DNA from: Progne subis subis
Lineage: Eukaryota; Chordata; Aves; Passeriformes; Hirundinidae
Assembly (NCBI GenBank): GCA_022316685.1
Contig: JAKJHU010000037.1
Coordinates: 359,792 to 423,791 of the forward strand
Direction of reading: 5' to 3'
Length of the DNA: 64,000 nt
The notes under the pieces are model-generated. The model was not told the origin of the DNA and did not search any database. It worked only from the letters and a program-made list of their open reading frames with translations. A program made the position numbers and the translations under genes. Shown in pieces: positions 36,995 through 50,303 of the stretch (position 1 is its first letter; every line of letters starts with the position of its first letter).

Positions 36995-37290
36995 TTTTTT
37001 TCTGTTGATAGCATCGCCATATGTTATGGCAAAAGGATTTTCATCATCAGGGTCTAACTTTTCGCACTGACTTCTTTAATGCAAACATTGGCAAGCATCT
37101 TTGTGCCAGACCATTATTTTCCCTTCCAGGACAGTCTGGTTTACCTGTTAGCAAGATGATTACTCCTTTTACGATTTAATTACCATTCCCTACCATCTTA
37201 ATGATCAGCTTCCTATTTAACATTACATTCAGATTGTGTCTGTGATTCTTGACTAATAATTCTTTTCCAGGAGAACATCAGAGTTTTCCT
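36995..37290. promoter_or_regulatory. CNE-like block with NFI-type half-sites
   Basis: Repeat-free sequence with an inverted TGGCA (37089-37093) / TGCCA (37104-37108) pair. It also has ACGATTTAATTACC, ATCTTAATGATCAGC and a few CpG (ATCGCC, TTCGCAC). It reads like vertebrate conserved noncoding DNA but there is no alignment to prove it. Confidence 0.25.
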
Positions 37291-37660
37291 TACATGTTAT
37301 TTTTATGAGATGTATTATATTTTTTTAGTGTAGAAAGACAATTACTCAATCAATTAAAAAAAATATAGTTTGGAACAATCTGCTTTCTCTTAATATGTAT
37401 TTCTTTTTCTCCCATTTTTATTTACCTCTATGTTTTATTATACTTTCCTTCAAAATATGTTCTGATATTTTCTACATTACTTAGGTTCTAGCTGAGAAGT
37501 CCTTTGACTTCTTCTCTTAATCTAAAAAAAGTGATATATTTATATGTATATATAGATACATAAATATTCATTATCCTACATTTATTTTGTTGCTTGCCAA
37601 TAGACTTGCATTGCAACATGAGAGATTTCAACTGAATATAAGGGTAGTGAAATAGGTGAA
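37291..37660. other. unique AT-rich DNA
   Basis: TA-rich; includes imperfect (TA)n near 37532-37562. No gene seen. Confidence 0.5.
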
Positions 37661-37819
37661 CAGGGAGGATTTCAGCCTTGGAGACACACAGTTGGATGCA
37701 GTTCTGAACAAGCTAATCTGATCTCATTGCTGACTCTTCTGACCCTCCTGCTGAGCAGGAAGTTGGACTAGATTACCTTTTGAGGTCCCTTTCCACTTGA
37801 ATTATTTTGTGGTTCTATG
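37661..37819 (+). mobile_element. CR1 LINE 3' fragment
   Basis: Plus-strand CR1 3' region: CAGGGAGGAT...CTTGGAGACACACAG, then GCAGTTCTGAACAAGCTAAT, CCTGCTGAGCAGGAAGTTGG, ACTAGATTACC, GAGGTCCCTTTCCAC and the terminal ATTATTTTGTGGTTCTATGG. The GGTTGGACTAGATGACC-type signature and the degenerate end repeat identify it. It is 5'-truncated with no coding part. Confidence 0.9.
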
Positions 37820-40800
37820 GTCATGCAAATGCATACTTAAAATATGTTCACAGGATCTAATCCAAAGACACTCTAGAGACAATAGACAGTTCTAAGACTA
37901 CAAATATTCCCATAAAACTTGAGATGTCTTATTATGTAGACAGATTCCATGTCCTAAGTGAGAAAATCTCAACATACTAGACATTTATTTCCGCACACTT
38001 TCACAGCAACAGTTTGACATACTCGACCAAAAATCGTTAGGCTACTTATCATCAACATTTTAATTTTCCTGACTGTTGTTCTCATCAATACTAAGCTTAT
38101 TTTTCCTGACTATCAATCTATCCTTTATTGGCCAATAACAACAGAGGCATCATAATGTATTGCTTATTCAAAACAATTCTGAACTTTTATTACATTTTCA
38201 AAGACCACCTTATATACCATTTTTTCAAGAATCTTCTAAAAGATGTCAAAACCATCCTTGATCTGGTGTCTGCAGTGATGTTTACCCATCAATCATAAGA
38301 TATTGCTTTCTTTCTTCAGGATTCCTCTCAGACATAGATGTAAGGCTCTGCTTCTGGCAGAGAGCATAGAACTCTGCTCTGCATTTTTTATCACTGAACA
38401 ATTGCTTGTGTTTAACAAGAGGACAAACGTCTCTTTTGAGTAGTACAAATCTGCAGCTCTTTTTGAGATTTACTTCTTTCTGTGTACTCATCATTCTATT
38501 CTTTGTTCCACCTCCCAGTCCATAACTCCTATTGACTGAGCTAATTATAGTAAATTTATTTAGTTGCACTTTTTGAACTTTTATTGCCGTGCTTGCAAGA
38601 GGTAATGGAAAACTCAGGAGAGTCAGGTAGCATTTCAGCAGTAACTTTATTAATGTACTTATGAGTAAAAGCAAATCTGTTTTCCAAAGAATTCCAGCTC
38701 TATCATGAAGGATATCAACTGACTAAACAGGCCAGCTTTGCTATTACATTATTGATACAAATTCTTACTGCATATTCTAGTTTGAGGTAAAGTCACCATT
38801 TCCAAAAAGATCTGAAAGCTTCTTTTGTCTGCATACATCAATGAAGTAATGTTAATTGGCTTAGGCAGAAGATTCAAATTATAGTTTCAAATGAGGTACA
38901 GTAATGTATGTAAATTAGAAAAGGAATGATAAAAACATATCAAATAAATTAGGTGGATACCCAACCACAAATATTTCAAAGTAAAATGAGAGAAATAGGT
39001 GGAATTTAAGTGAAAAGTAGAGAGTAATTTCTTTCCTCAGCCAAGAATTTCTCACACAGTTTTCAACATTCCACCTCCAAATTCCACCTGATATGATCAA
39101 AACATACCAGATTGCTAACCATATTTCAATCCAGACATTTACGGTGATAAAATATCAGCTCCATTAGTTGTCCTCCACTGGCTTTAGATATTCAACCATT
39201 CTGCCATACTTCAAGAAAGTAAAAGATGGGAGGTAAAAAAACTTCCAAAAACATTTTTAAGTCTGCCTTGGGTAGATTTAACTCGTGTTCAAAACATTAA
39301 AACTCATCGTCTTCAGCCAGGTGACACATGAATGTACAGAGAAAAAAATTCAGTTTCTCCAGAAATTCCTTCATACTCTCTGGCTGTGAATCTTCAAATG
39401 ATCCAAATTATTCTAGATAATCCATAATCATAAGTTGGAGGTGTAAGAGTTCATAGATTTGATAGTCAAACTTGTTAATGAACAGGCTAATTAATTCTGT
39501 CTTCCTTCTCATTAACTCACATTCATTTCGGAGAAAAAGACTCAAACTATAAAAGTAAAGTATCTCCCATTTTCACGCTGCATGCTTCAAGTATTGTAAG
39601 ACATTGCCACAATGCTAGGTTAGCACAGTTCAAGACACAAAGTCAAATATGTATACAGAATACACCTTTCAGAGCTATACCATATAAATTGCATTAAGCT
39701 TCTGTTTGATTCCAAATCTGGGCTGATATTTGAGATGTCGCACTGAAACAGAAAGTGAAGTGAAACAGGAGTGATTTGAAAGTGAATTTCCAGATTTTTT
39801 TTTCTATCACTTATTGAGTCAATCTTGGTACCAATTTTGAGGTATGCAAATTACATTTTTTGAGAAAACAAAGTCAGAAGATTTACTCCAAAATCACTCC
39901 AAATACTTGACATGACATTTGATCTATGTAATTAAATTCAGAATCAATGTGTGGATGGCTCTTCCTGCAGATCCATTGAACATACTGAGAGGGTTACCAT
40001 TCTTTTTTTCAGAAAGCTGTAAATCTATATGTGCAGCAGAAACAGCATTTGTTTAACAACCCTCTTGAAAGCAGACATAAAGGAAATAAGAGCCTAGTGA
40101 TGCACTTCCTGTGCACCAAGTTCCTTGCTGAAAGTAGACTTGTAGCAGAAGTCTAGTTCTCAGTCAAATATTATTCTAAAATGGTTGCAATATTTCAGTG
40201 ACAGAATCTTATGTATTTTGTCAAGCCTTGACCTGAGATATTCCCAAGCAGCATAAAAGTAGGCAAATATTTTCATAAAATGCTTAAGGAAATCTAAAGT
40301 TTGGAAATTCATAGTCCCTTTTTTTAATATTAAGCAAAAGGTTTCTTTGCAGTGATAGGAGAACAAGAGTTTCTCCCTTTTTCATATTTTTTTCTGGTGG
40401 TAGCAAAATTTTGTATTGATTCTATGATGTTTTCCTGCTGACCCCTGAAAAAGCCTTGGTGACAGTTGTTCCAAAATTAAGTAGGTTTTGCCAGGCTCTC
40501 ACACCACTGAGGAGAAAAGGAGGACTCTCACACAACTGTCAAGGTATATAGATATGAGCAAAAAGACAGGTCTAGAATGGAGAAGGGGACTGAAATGAGG
40601 TGTGAGATGAACATACTAAACTAGAAATCTTGCTTTCTTAGTCAACAGTCTCTGTTAATTCATTGATAACAGGTTATTTAGGCAATAACTTGCCCTCTCT
40701 TTACATTGGGTTTTGAAACTGTAATACAATGATAAGCTTCATTGCTATCTGTATGGTCTCATCTTGTAAAGCATCTGGAGTGAGAGGCAAGAACATAGTG

Positions 40801-41513
40801 TGAAGTGTGATGTGGCCTCCAGGGAGCTCTACACCAGTCAAGTATCATGTCCCAACACAGAATGGAGAGGCTGTGTAGTATGGTTTCAGTGGAGTAAACC
40901 ACCTTATTTCCACACCTGACTCTCCAACCTTATTCTGAAACACTGAAGTTGTCATGGTAGTCTGCAAAATAAGAAAAGGTTGTTTTATTTGCCATGCTTT
41001 ACTTTATGAATGCCTTAATAATATCATTCCAAATATAAGTGATGTTCTCCTGAGTTTGCTTGCAGACAGAAATGGTTTCTTGGGAAGAACTGCTCTCTTA
41101 TGCAGATTTGTTTGTCAATTTTGGCTAATCATTTCTCAAAAAGTGTGTCCGTATTTCTAGTGAATACGTATTACTCTTATTCTGGTACACTCTTCCGTCA
41201 GATATTTTCCTATTAGGAATGTAACTGTTAACCTAAACTACGGATACTTGCTTCCAAATGGCACTACATGAGAAATGAGAAATACTGTTCCTGTCATGAG
41301 GGAACAAACACTTAACCTGCTATGGTGAGGAAACAAGTCACTAAGGATCAGCAGAAGGAAAAAGGACATTGTAGCTCCTGCAATCATTGCACAAAGACAA
41401 TTAAAAAAAGAAATTAGTCTATGGAAATGTGATAAGACAATTCTGGCCAAATATGCCAGTTTTCAGAAAGTGAACTCCACATATTTTTTGTCTGTGAAGA
41501 ACTTTGGCATTAT

Positions 41514-41531
41514 TAAAAAAAAAAAAAAAAA
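41514..41531. repeat. poly-A tract
   Basis: About 18 consecutive A. Confidence 0.85.
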
Positions 41532-42261
41532 TCAGCTTAAAATATTAATTTCTCATTATGAAACACATTTAGAATAGACAGGCCACTACATTTTTACTCC
41601 AGAAAGAAGAAACATAGGAAATACCTACAATTGAGAAAAGGTGTAAAATAATGTTTATTAGAGTATTCGGGAATATCACTAATGGGAAAATAATGAATTT
41701 TGTCTCTGTATTGTGTGGTGTCAGTATTTGACCTAATCTTCTTTAATACACTAATGTGATCTTTATGGATAATCAGTTATCCAGTTCAATTCCATATGTG
41801 ATCCAACCTAGTGGAAACCTCTGGAAAACATTCACTAAGAGCTTACACATTCATTAACTATTATCAATCAGTGCAGTTTTACTTTTTAGCTGCAGCTATG
41901 AAAAATGCATGAAGGCAGAGATGAACTCTGGTTTGTGGCATTTGTTGTGAAGCCCAGAAGCAGCAGCAACTCGCAACCTATCATGCATAAAAGCAGAAAC
42001 AACTTTTATGAGCCCAGTCATGTAAAGCTTGAATAGTCAGATTCATGAAATTCACTGAGATTTGGATTAAATTTAAACCATTCTATACAGCTCTACTTTT
42101 GATTAGAGCTCTGTGGGCAGTGAAAAACTCCCATTTGAATGGAACTTATATTTTTAAGAAGTTTGAATGTGTTAAATTTAAATTGAGTTCCAAGTTTGAT
42201 CTTAATTTGTACAGTGAGTCCATTTACATTCAATATTAAGGGGCGGGGGAGAAGATAGCAC

Positions 42262-42304
42262 TATATATATATATGTATGTATGTATGTATGCATGTATGT
42301 ATGC
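42262..42304. repeat. compound (TA)n(TATG)n microsatellite
   Basis: About six TA units pass into about seven TATG units, with two TATG changed to CATG. Likely polymorphic. Confidence 0.92.
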
Positions 42305-43310
42305 ATATAATTTTAGCTGTGGGTCAAAGTTTATAAATATAAGGATCAAAACATGATGGAGTTTTACTATCTCCTTTTATGAAATTATGAAGCTTGAATG
42401 TAAGCTAAATAATAGAAACTCTATGATGTTCATTATTTTTACTTTTGAAGAAACAACAACTAAAAGTCTTCTCTTTGCTTCACATTAAAAATTAGTAGCA
42501 TTGTACTTATATATATATTCCAGCCATTTGCCTTTTCACTTTTCACCTGTGGTTCATAAAATATAGCATAGATTTAGGAATGTTGGGGGGAGAAAAGCAT
42601 TTGGTGATGCAACAATTTGCATCACAAACTAGTATCATTTCATGTTTTGTATGTTTAAATTCTATATAAGTATCAGCCACCGTGGCTTTCACATATTTTC
42701 CATAGATGCAGAAAAAATCACTGAGGCTTAGAATTTATTTCAATATCTAAATAAATTCTCAGCTCATCATTCAGATGACTTGTGGACTGCAAATAAAGTC
42801 ATACAATGCATGAAGAGATTAAATCACACATCTGGACTCCTGCAATGTATAAATATAAATACATACATGGACACACACGCACCCCCTCATACATACGTCT
42901 AAGGTTCAAATCCAAATACTTTGATCTGAGCCTCTCCTTTGGCTGTGGTTCAGACTAGACTAGAATAGCTTGGCTTCTCTTCCCTAGATCTGCAAGCTTA
43001 AATCTCTAATTTGTAGGAAGACAAAAGCAGACATTCTCATAAATCTATTTAAAGAAGGAATCTCTGGCAAGGTTCTCACATTTGGGGCCAAAGCTTTGCA
43101 AAATAGATAGCACAATGTCAATTTTATAGCCTAGGCTTACAGTTTAGAAGTCCACTTGCATAACAGAAATTGATTTTTTTTTGCAGGATCAGGACCCAGC
43201 TGTGAACCACAAATCCTAAAAAGATGTCAAGTCTTTTATTCTAAAGTCTACACTTTCTTTCACAGTATAAGTTTATACATTTTTCTATTTTTTATGTCAA
43301 AACCTATTGC

Positions 43311-43344
43311 ATTATTATAATTATTATAATAATAATTATTATTG
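43311..43344. repeat. (ATT)n / (AAT)n mirror-like microsatellite
   Basis: ATTATTATAATTATTATAAT followed by AATAATTATTATT: only A and T, partly self-complementary. Confidence 0.8.
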
Positions 43345-44856
43345 TCTGAAAATGAAGCATTTTAAAAGAACAACATTACTGTTAACTTTTTAAAACACAG
43401 TATTTCAAACTAAAGACATACAACTTTTCATATCTTTATGATTACCCATTTGTTAGGTATGATTTGATTGATCTGGAGGGAATGAAGGAATTCATAACTT
43501 ATGGAATTCTGAAAATACTACACAAAAAGCCCCTCAAACCCTTATTCTTTTAAAAGAGAAGTGCAATCAGTTTCTTTATTAACTTTTATAATTTATAACA
43601 TTTATAAACTTTTCAATTAATGTTCTGCATTTCAGGAATATCAACTTTTCTTAATTCTAATATATTAAATATGGACATTATCTGCCAATGAAATTAAACC
43701 TGTAGGATCCACAGAAGAAACTTTCTAAAGATAATTTTGGTGCTAATTTTGAAAAGCTCAATTATTTTGCAACTATTTGTAAAGGATTGCTTTATCTTAA
43801 TGAAACTTAGACCAACCAGAGATAGACAACATCAAAATCCCTCTGAATTTAATATTCAGAATTTTCTGCAGTTACCAATAAGGAAATTTATTTGCTTGTC
43901 ATGTTTGTCTTTGTTTTCAAATGTGCCTGAAAAAAGTAATTTGTATTACTTTTCTTTTAGGATTAGGGGTTTTATGGACCTACGCATTATACTTAATGCT
44001 TAGGATATTTCTCCTCAGGTTTTTTTTACCTACATTTTATACCTTTGCCACAGGATTCCTAAGACAATTTTCATGGTAATATTTTATTTTAAAATTTACA
44101 GCACATGTAATAAGCAGTTTAGCTGGTGTTAGCAGTTGCATAATATATACCTTTTCTCTACAACATGGTCTTTCTCTCAAACCAATAGCTTGCAAAAGAG
44201 AGAAAAATGGGGATAATTGCAATTACACTAGAGCTGTTTACCTGGTGGTCACTTGTAGGACTTGCATTCCTTCAGAAAGAAGACACTCTTTGTAACTATC
44301 AGGCAACAAGGTTGTTATATTTATGTCTATTGGCACTAAGGATGAAAATGTCTCATTAATACCAAAATACTTGAAATTCAAAAAGAATCAATAGGTCCAT
44401 ATGCTAAAATTTAACTAGTTTTTCTACCCAAGTAGTCCCAAAATCCTATAATGCAGTGGGGTTTGGGGGAGAATTTTGACATATTCTAAGAAATCTCAAT
44501 AATTCAGATAAACCATATGATGAATTAGTAGATTCTCTTTCTCTATAAATGAATCACAGGATCTTTTAACAGTCTGCAGTTTAATTTCTTCAAAAGTCCA
44601 TTGCCAGCCTCAATGCACCCTGGAAGAAAAGTCTGCTTTCTCAATGTTTTTTATTTTTCCTGAAGATATAGTGATGAAAAGTATAGCAATATTTTGTAAG
44701 TGAATGAAAGCAGTGAATGAAGCAGTGAATGAAAGAAAGCCAATTAATTGAGTTATTCATATCATCTGATGTGTGATTCCTGTGCTTTTCAATTATGGGA
44801 CATATTTTCTAGTCAGGTTCTTCTGAGACTTTCATAATTGCATCTGCTTTCTTTCT

Positions 44857-45003
44857 TAGATTTTGTTTGTTTGGTTTTGTGGGTTTTTTGTTGTTGTTGT
44901 CGTTTTGTGTGTTTTGGGGTTTTTTTTTGTTTTTGTTTTTGTTTTGTTTTGTTTGGGGTTTTTTTGTTTGTTTTTTTTTTTTTTTGTTTCTTGTTTTTTT
45001 TTG
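44857..45003. repeat. G/T low-complexity tract
   Basis: The plus strand is almost entirely T and G (one C near 44901), with GTTTT, TTGTTG and GGGGTTTT-like units. Open frames across it encode Phe/Val/Cys/Leu-rich peptides on one strand and Lys/Asn/Gln-rich peptides on the other; neither is a gene. Confidence 0.9.
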
Positions 45004-45094
45004 CTGTAGCTTTAGTAGCTGGAGTAAATTTTTACCTGGGTTAATTGTGGACACTGGTCTCCCCCCTCCAAGTCTAGAAAAGTCCTTACCCATC

Positions 45095-45150
45095 TGAAGA
45101 GCAGCTTAAGTAACTCAGCTTGTTCAGCCTGGGGAAGAACAAAGTGAAAC
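45095..45150 (+). mobile_element. possible CR1 fragment (weak)
   Basis: CAGCTTGTTCAGCCTGGGGA resembles the internal part of the CR1 3' region (TTCAGCCTGGAGAAGAG). The similarity is short and no terminal repeat is seen. Confidence 0.35.
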
Positions 45151-47412
45151 AAAAAAACTCCAGATATCTCCCATTTCATTGATAATACTAATTTTGAACA
45201 ACCAAACTGCAGCTGCTCAATTTCTTCCTATAGCTTCCCTCGGCCTCCTCTGAAAATCATGCTATGTAACACTTTAAGGACCTATGCAGAAGGTGTGGGA
45301 CAGCACAAAGGTCGAGCTACACTCAGACACGCTGTTTAGTAGCATTTTAGTTTAATAAAAAATAGCAGAAATAATGACAAAATGCAAGTTTAATACAAAG
45401 TAATAACAGCAAAATCTGCAGCAATCTTCCAGTGTGATCTTAACTGGCAGCTTTGCTATTGAGGCAGGACAGTGAATGTGAGACTATAATAAATTACATG
45501 AATCAAAGTCTGATTGTTTTCACCAGCTAATATTTCTGTGAAGTAATATTTAATCTCTTCAGTTTGAATTCTCCATTGATTTATTGCACTATAGGCATTC
45601 AAGAGAAGTCATTCCAGGGAGGCAGAAAGAAAATATTTAAGTGTACCTCATAGGAAAGAAATAGCATATGCCTAGGCTAGGAAGCAGTAATTAAGGTTGC
45701 TAGATAGGAGAGTACAAAGAAGTAAATGGGTGGAAATAATTTGGAAGCAGTGTACCTCATGGACAGGCCTGTAAGCACAAAGCACAAACATCAAGAGATC
45801 CACTATGAGGATGATATACTCTACTCTACTCCTCATTTTCAAGTATATTCTACCTTAATATCAAAGTCTGTGAGATTCATGCTGTTTGAGGACACTCTTG
45901 AAATTATTTACCAGAATGTAATTCCAGTTATGTTATCATTCTGCCCTAAATTCAACAAAGGCAACACAGGAAAAAAGCATGCTTGAATCCAAAGCTTTGG
46001 AGCTTAACCACATGGCAGGGAGATGAATTAAGTAATTGCTAGACTTGCCTCTCTTTTTCATCCCCCTGACAGAGTCTGCAAGACATATCAATAAATCTCT
46101 GATTCACTTGCACTGCTTTTGAATACCTTTAGTTCTTTTCTCTTTTTTGCTTTGTTTAGTATGATAGGGTGAAAAGAGCCAACCTGAAACCAAGCCAAAG
46201 TAACCTGAATTCAGCAGTGGCTGTCTTAATGGCCCAGACCTCAGCCCTTCATATAAGGTGGTTGTTTGCAGTTCAGTAATTACTGCTGGAACCCTGGGCA
46301 TGTTTTTGGATACAGCAAGGCTGGGCATCTGCTACTTTCTCTCTTGTCATCACTCAGGAATCAATATGTTAATTTGAGTTTAATGTGTCTTCTCTGCTGA
46401 ATCCTGAACTTTGTGGACCATTTCTTATACAGACTCAGGGGAGAAAAGAGAAGGGGAAATTATTACAAAAGTTGTTGACCATCTAGTGCAAACTATCATT
46501 TATGCATGGTAAAGCATAATTTACTGAGGTAGTAAGAGATACAAATTATTTCCACAAAAATATGACCGTATCTCATAATATTAATAAATATTTCCGAGAA
46601 CACATTAAAATAGAAAGTTTTGAATAGAATTACCTTAAAGGTGTAGACAATATGTGCATCTTGAATCAGCCCATTTACAATCAAAAATAGGCTCATACAT
46701 ACTACACAGCACTAAAATTTGCTCCCTGCTCCCCCAATCAGGACAGCTTGCTTGTAATGGATTGCCACAAACTGACTGTAATTTTTATAAATAACTTGTT
46801 GTTAACAATACAATAAATAAATTTTAAATAAAATAATTTTATCAAAATATTAATTGAAAAAAAATTCCAGGAATGAGATGTCTGACAAAAAAAAAATGGC
46901 TCTTGTCCCTCCTTTCCCTCCCTTCCTTCACTTATTTGGGCAACTAAATATAAAATGTCTGCCAAATAAAAAGCAATTGAATCCACAGCTTTATCTTATA
47001 TGGGAAAATGGAGTTCTTTATTCAAATAGGTAACTTAGATACTAATATCAGCAGTTCAAAGAAAAAAAAAAAATATTACTTATTTAGAGAATGATACCTT
47101 TTATATGTCCTTAGACTTTATTTTGCTCAACAGAAGTGCTTTTTTTACTGGTAAAAAGATGATAATCTTAATTGAACTTTAAAAATAAAGTTCACTGTAA
47201 ATTGAACTACTGTCATATTATGGAGTAAATGTAAGTACTCTAGCTGATTTCAACCAAAGGAGGATCAGAGATCATATAAGCATTGGGCCAAATACTTAAA
47301 ACAAGCCAAGCAGCTTAAATACTGACAAGACTTCCACTAAGTTGCGTAAAACAAAAGACTTTTGCCAGGATAAACTAGAAACAATGCTATGGATCCTAAC
47401 ATTTTCACAGGT

Positions 47413-47431
47413 TCACAGAATATTCTGAGTT
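47413..47431 (-). mobile_element. possible CR1-type 3' terminus remnant (weak)
   Basis: TCACAGAATATTCTGAGTT matches the start of an avian CR1 subfamily terminus, seen here in complement, but the following bases diverge. It could be coincidence. Confidence 0.3.
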
Positions 47432-49690
47432 TGTGTCTTTGCGCATCACAGTCATATCTGTAGTTTATAGTATCATCTCTGGTGAGGTAAATAGGACTTT
47501 GATATGTCTTGTTCATAGTTGCTGTCTTTGGAAAAGTAAAAATAGCAGAAAATGTGCAGGAGTCAATGCATTCTGCCCAGGATTTATTTATTTACTAATA
47601 AATTTGCCTACAAATCTGTAGCTCTACCCTAGAGAAAAAGAACCACAGGCCTTGGGCAAAGTCTTCCTTCAGTGTGGTAATGATGCTTAGAGGATTTCTA
47701 TTAGTGTTCCTCCATGTATTTGTACTCTACCATACACTTAACACATTATCATGCACTGTTTGAACCATTGTTGGGATCAGATCATGGATCAGAACTGATT
47801 TCATGTAGTGAACACTTGCAACCCTTCCAGTGTTTCAAGTTGTCCCTTTAAAATCAACAACTGTTTCAGAAAATTAACTCAGATGTGCCATTCTAAGGAG
47901 AAATTGAAATACATGGGGTTTTTGTGTTCTTTTCCTTTTTCCTCCCTTTGCAAGTACCAAGAATTCATGTAAACAGCTTTTTCTTGTTGGTAAAGGACAA
48001 TGAGGAAAGAAAATCAACTTTAAAATGTTACTTTTTCTGTATGTTACAGTGCTTCTTGGTATTTACAGTCAGAAAAGAGGCAGCTGCATTCTGTTCAAGC
48101 TTGAATTCATAAACCTAACTTGATCGCTTTCTGAAGAATTTATGAATCATGGTTAATAATCAGCTTTAGGCCCTTCTGAGAAAAGAATCACATTTTGAAG
48201 CTACAAAGGTCCACTAAACAGCCCACGGGAAATGACCCTGCATCCCATTAAATATAAAACCTCACTACTGTAGGACTCTGTGTCAAAGGGAAAACATTTC
48301 AGCCTCCACTCCCTTCGAATGTCAGAGAGCTCCCTCTGCCAAAATGCTTTATTAAGATTGAAGAAATATACCAGATTCCTGCTTTTCAGGGAAAACTATT
48401 TTCTTCTTCTTGAAAAAGTTTTTTTTCCTTTTACTTTAGGGGAAAGAAAACAAACCATTTCCTTTCTTCATTCCCATATATTCATTATGGTCCACCTTTT
48501 TTTAAAGCACTTATCTTTCTTTTATCTATTTCATATGCCTGTGGCAAGCACCATAGTTGTCTTCTTTCTATTCCAGGAATCTGCTACAGTGTATTCTTTA
48601 TCTTAGTTAGACCAGGTTGCTATTTTCCTATTTAAATGGAAGATATGGATTGAAAGTCAGATGTGAAGGTCAGAGAAGTAGTTCTTAGTTTATTGTGATT
48701 TAAATCTTTGCAGGCCACTTTTTGCTTGATGGAAGGCACAATCACAAGCAAATTATAGAGAAATAAAGTGAAATTCACATTTCCTTTAATAATATATTTA
48801 AGTTTCCCAGGCATAAGTGGTCCCCCATCTAGTTTACTGTCTCTTCAATTGCAATAATGGTATGGGCCACAACTTCTACAAAACAAGTAATTTTAAAGGA
48901 CTTCTTCACCCTTTTTTTAGGGAACATATATAGGAGGTATGTGAAAGTGAATAGATAATTAGAACAGGTAGACTATGGCTGTTCATTCCCATTGTGTCAT
49001 TTAAGAAGTAATAGGAACACACTGTGACACATAGGAATATCTTGTCTTTCTCCACTCAAGAAGGGGAAAGTTTAACCAAATTATTTTCTGACACAACCAT
49101 TCTGTCTGAAGTCAATTTCCCATAGAATGTAAGACCTTTGTTATAAAATTTCTTGGCATAACTGGTGGATGTTCAGAAGCTCCTTAGACTTTATATATTC
49201 GACGCCATATAAATAGAACCCAAGAAGTTATAATGACGATAAAAGCCAGTAGTGCTAGCAAGTTAGCTACTACTACCAACAAAAGCCATATATTCTAATA
49301 TCAATATTAAAAAGTTACCTTCAGTCACTTGAAGTATGACAAAGAATCTTCACTGCGAGGAAAGGGAAATGGAATGAAAAAAATAGGAATGTCAATATTA
49401 CACAGTCCAGAAAAGAATATAATTACATTCTGATTCCCTTATCTGAAAAATCTAAAAGAAGAAAGATCTCTGGGAAGCAATCAGTGTGTGAGAATCTTCA
49501 ACTAATTCAATATGATCTTACAGTATTTTAGCTACAAAAACAGCAAAACACTTTTCAATTATCCACAAAGAGATTGTATTTCTGAAAGTGGAGGAGTATC
49601 TCTTTATAGCTGCCATGCAGCCTTACTTGGAGTATTGCCTGCATTTCTGAGTATGAAATTGTAAGAAAAATGATAAAAATTTCCATTAAC

Positions 49691-49830
49691 ATTGAAGGAA
49701 AAAAAAAAAAAAAAAGGCGAAAAAAAAAAAAGGAAAAAATCCTAACAAAACTTCTAAAGGAAATAAAATTAACTGAGATGGAGGGAAAAAAAAAAAACCA
49801 CAAAAACAACAACAAAAAAAAAACCAGCTC
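49691..49830. repeat. A-rich low-complexity tract
   Basis: Runs of A broken by GG, CC and CAACAA. It precedes the homopurine tract. Confidence 0.85.
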
Positions 49831-49904
49831 AATGGCTTTTCAGATGATTCAGATGATAAAGAGCTAAGAATCACATTCTGGTTGGTCAAGAAACCATTTA
49901 TGCA

Positions 49905-50087
49905 AAAAGAAAAAGAATAAGAAAGCAAAAGAAAAAGAAAAAGAAAAGAAAAAGAAAAAGAAAAAGAAAAAGAAGAAAAAGAAAAAGAAAAAGAAAAAGA
50001 AAAGAAAAAGAAAAAGAAAAAGAAAAAGAAAAAGAAAAGAAAAAGAAAAAGAAAACAAAAAGAAAAAGGAAGAAGAAAAAAGGAAGA
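49905..50087. repeat. (AAAAAG)n homopurine microsatellite
   Basis: Hexamer AAAAAG, with pentamer and heptamer variants, is repeated about 25 times. Positions 49927-50055 (129 bp) are uninterrupted purine on the plus strand. A single C at 50056 is followed by a further purine run to 50087. Confidence 0.93.
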
Positions 50088-50247
50088 TGAGTCGTCTTAT
50101 GACAATGTTGAATGTTTGTCTTTTGACAGAATTAAGGATTTGTCCTCTCTGGAGATGTGTAGATTTCTGAGAATCCCATAAATCTCACAAAATATGCAAA
50201 CACAAATACTTATTTGTAAATCACTTCTCTCCATGCATCAGCTTTAC

Positions 50248-50251
<4 letters not shown>

Positions 50252-50302
<51 letters not shown>
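50252..50302. repeat. 51-bp poly-T run
   Basis: 51 uninterrupted T, the longest homopolymer of the window, only about 165 bp from the homopurine tract. No retrocopy or target duplication recognised. Length may be assembly-dependent. Confidence 0.9.

Positions 50303-50303
<1 letters not shown>

Larger units (their letters stand above)
37820..44856. other. long unique AT-rich stretch, no gene seen
   Basis: About 7 kb without supported genes. The longest frame (130 codons, minus, 38674-38282) has no recognisable domain. Microsatellites at 41514-41531, 42262-42304 and 43311-43344 are listed separately. Confidence 0.5.
45004..49690. other. unique AT-rich DNA, no gene seen
   Basis: About 4.7 kb. 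Two weak CR1-like patches are listed separately. Frames up to 108 codons (48280-48606) have no recognisable domains. Confidence 0.5.

Noticed and set aside
38282..38674. 130-codon minus-strand frame with a hydrophobic start
   Set aside because: The leader resembles a signal peptide, but the rest is unstructured in content and there is no gene context.
49610..49680. TTACTTGGAGTATTGCCTGC resembling the CR1 motif TACTTGGAGTACTGTG
   Set aside because: Only about 15 bp of similarity with no continuation in CR1 order.
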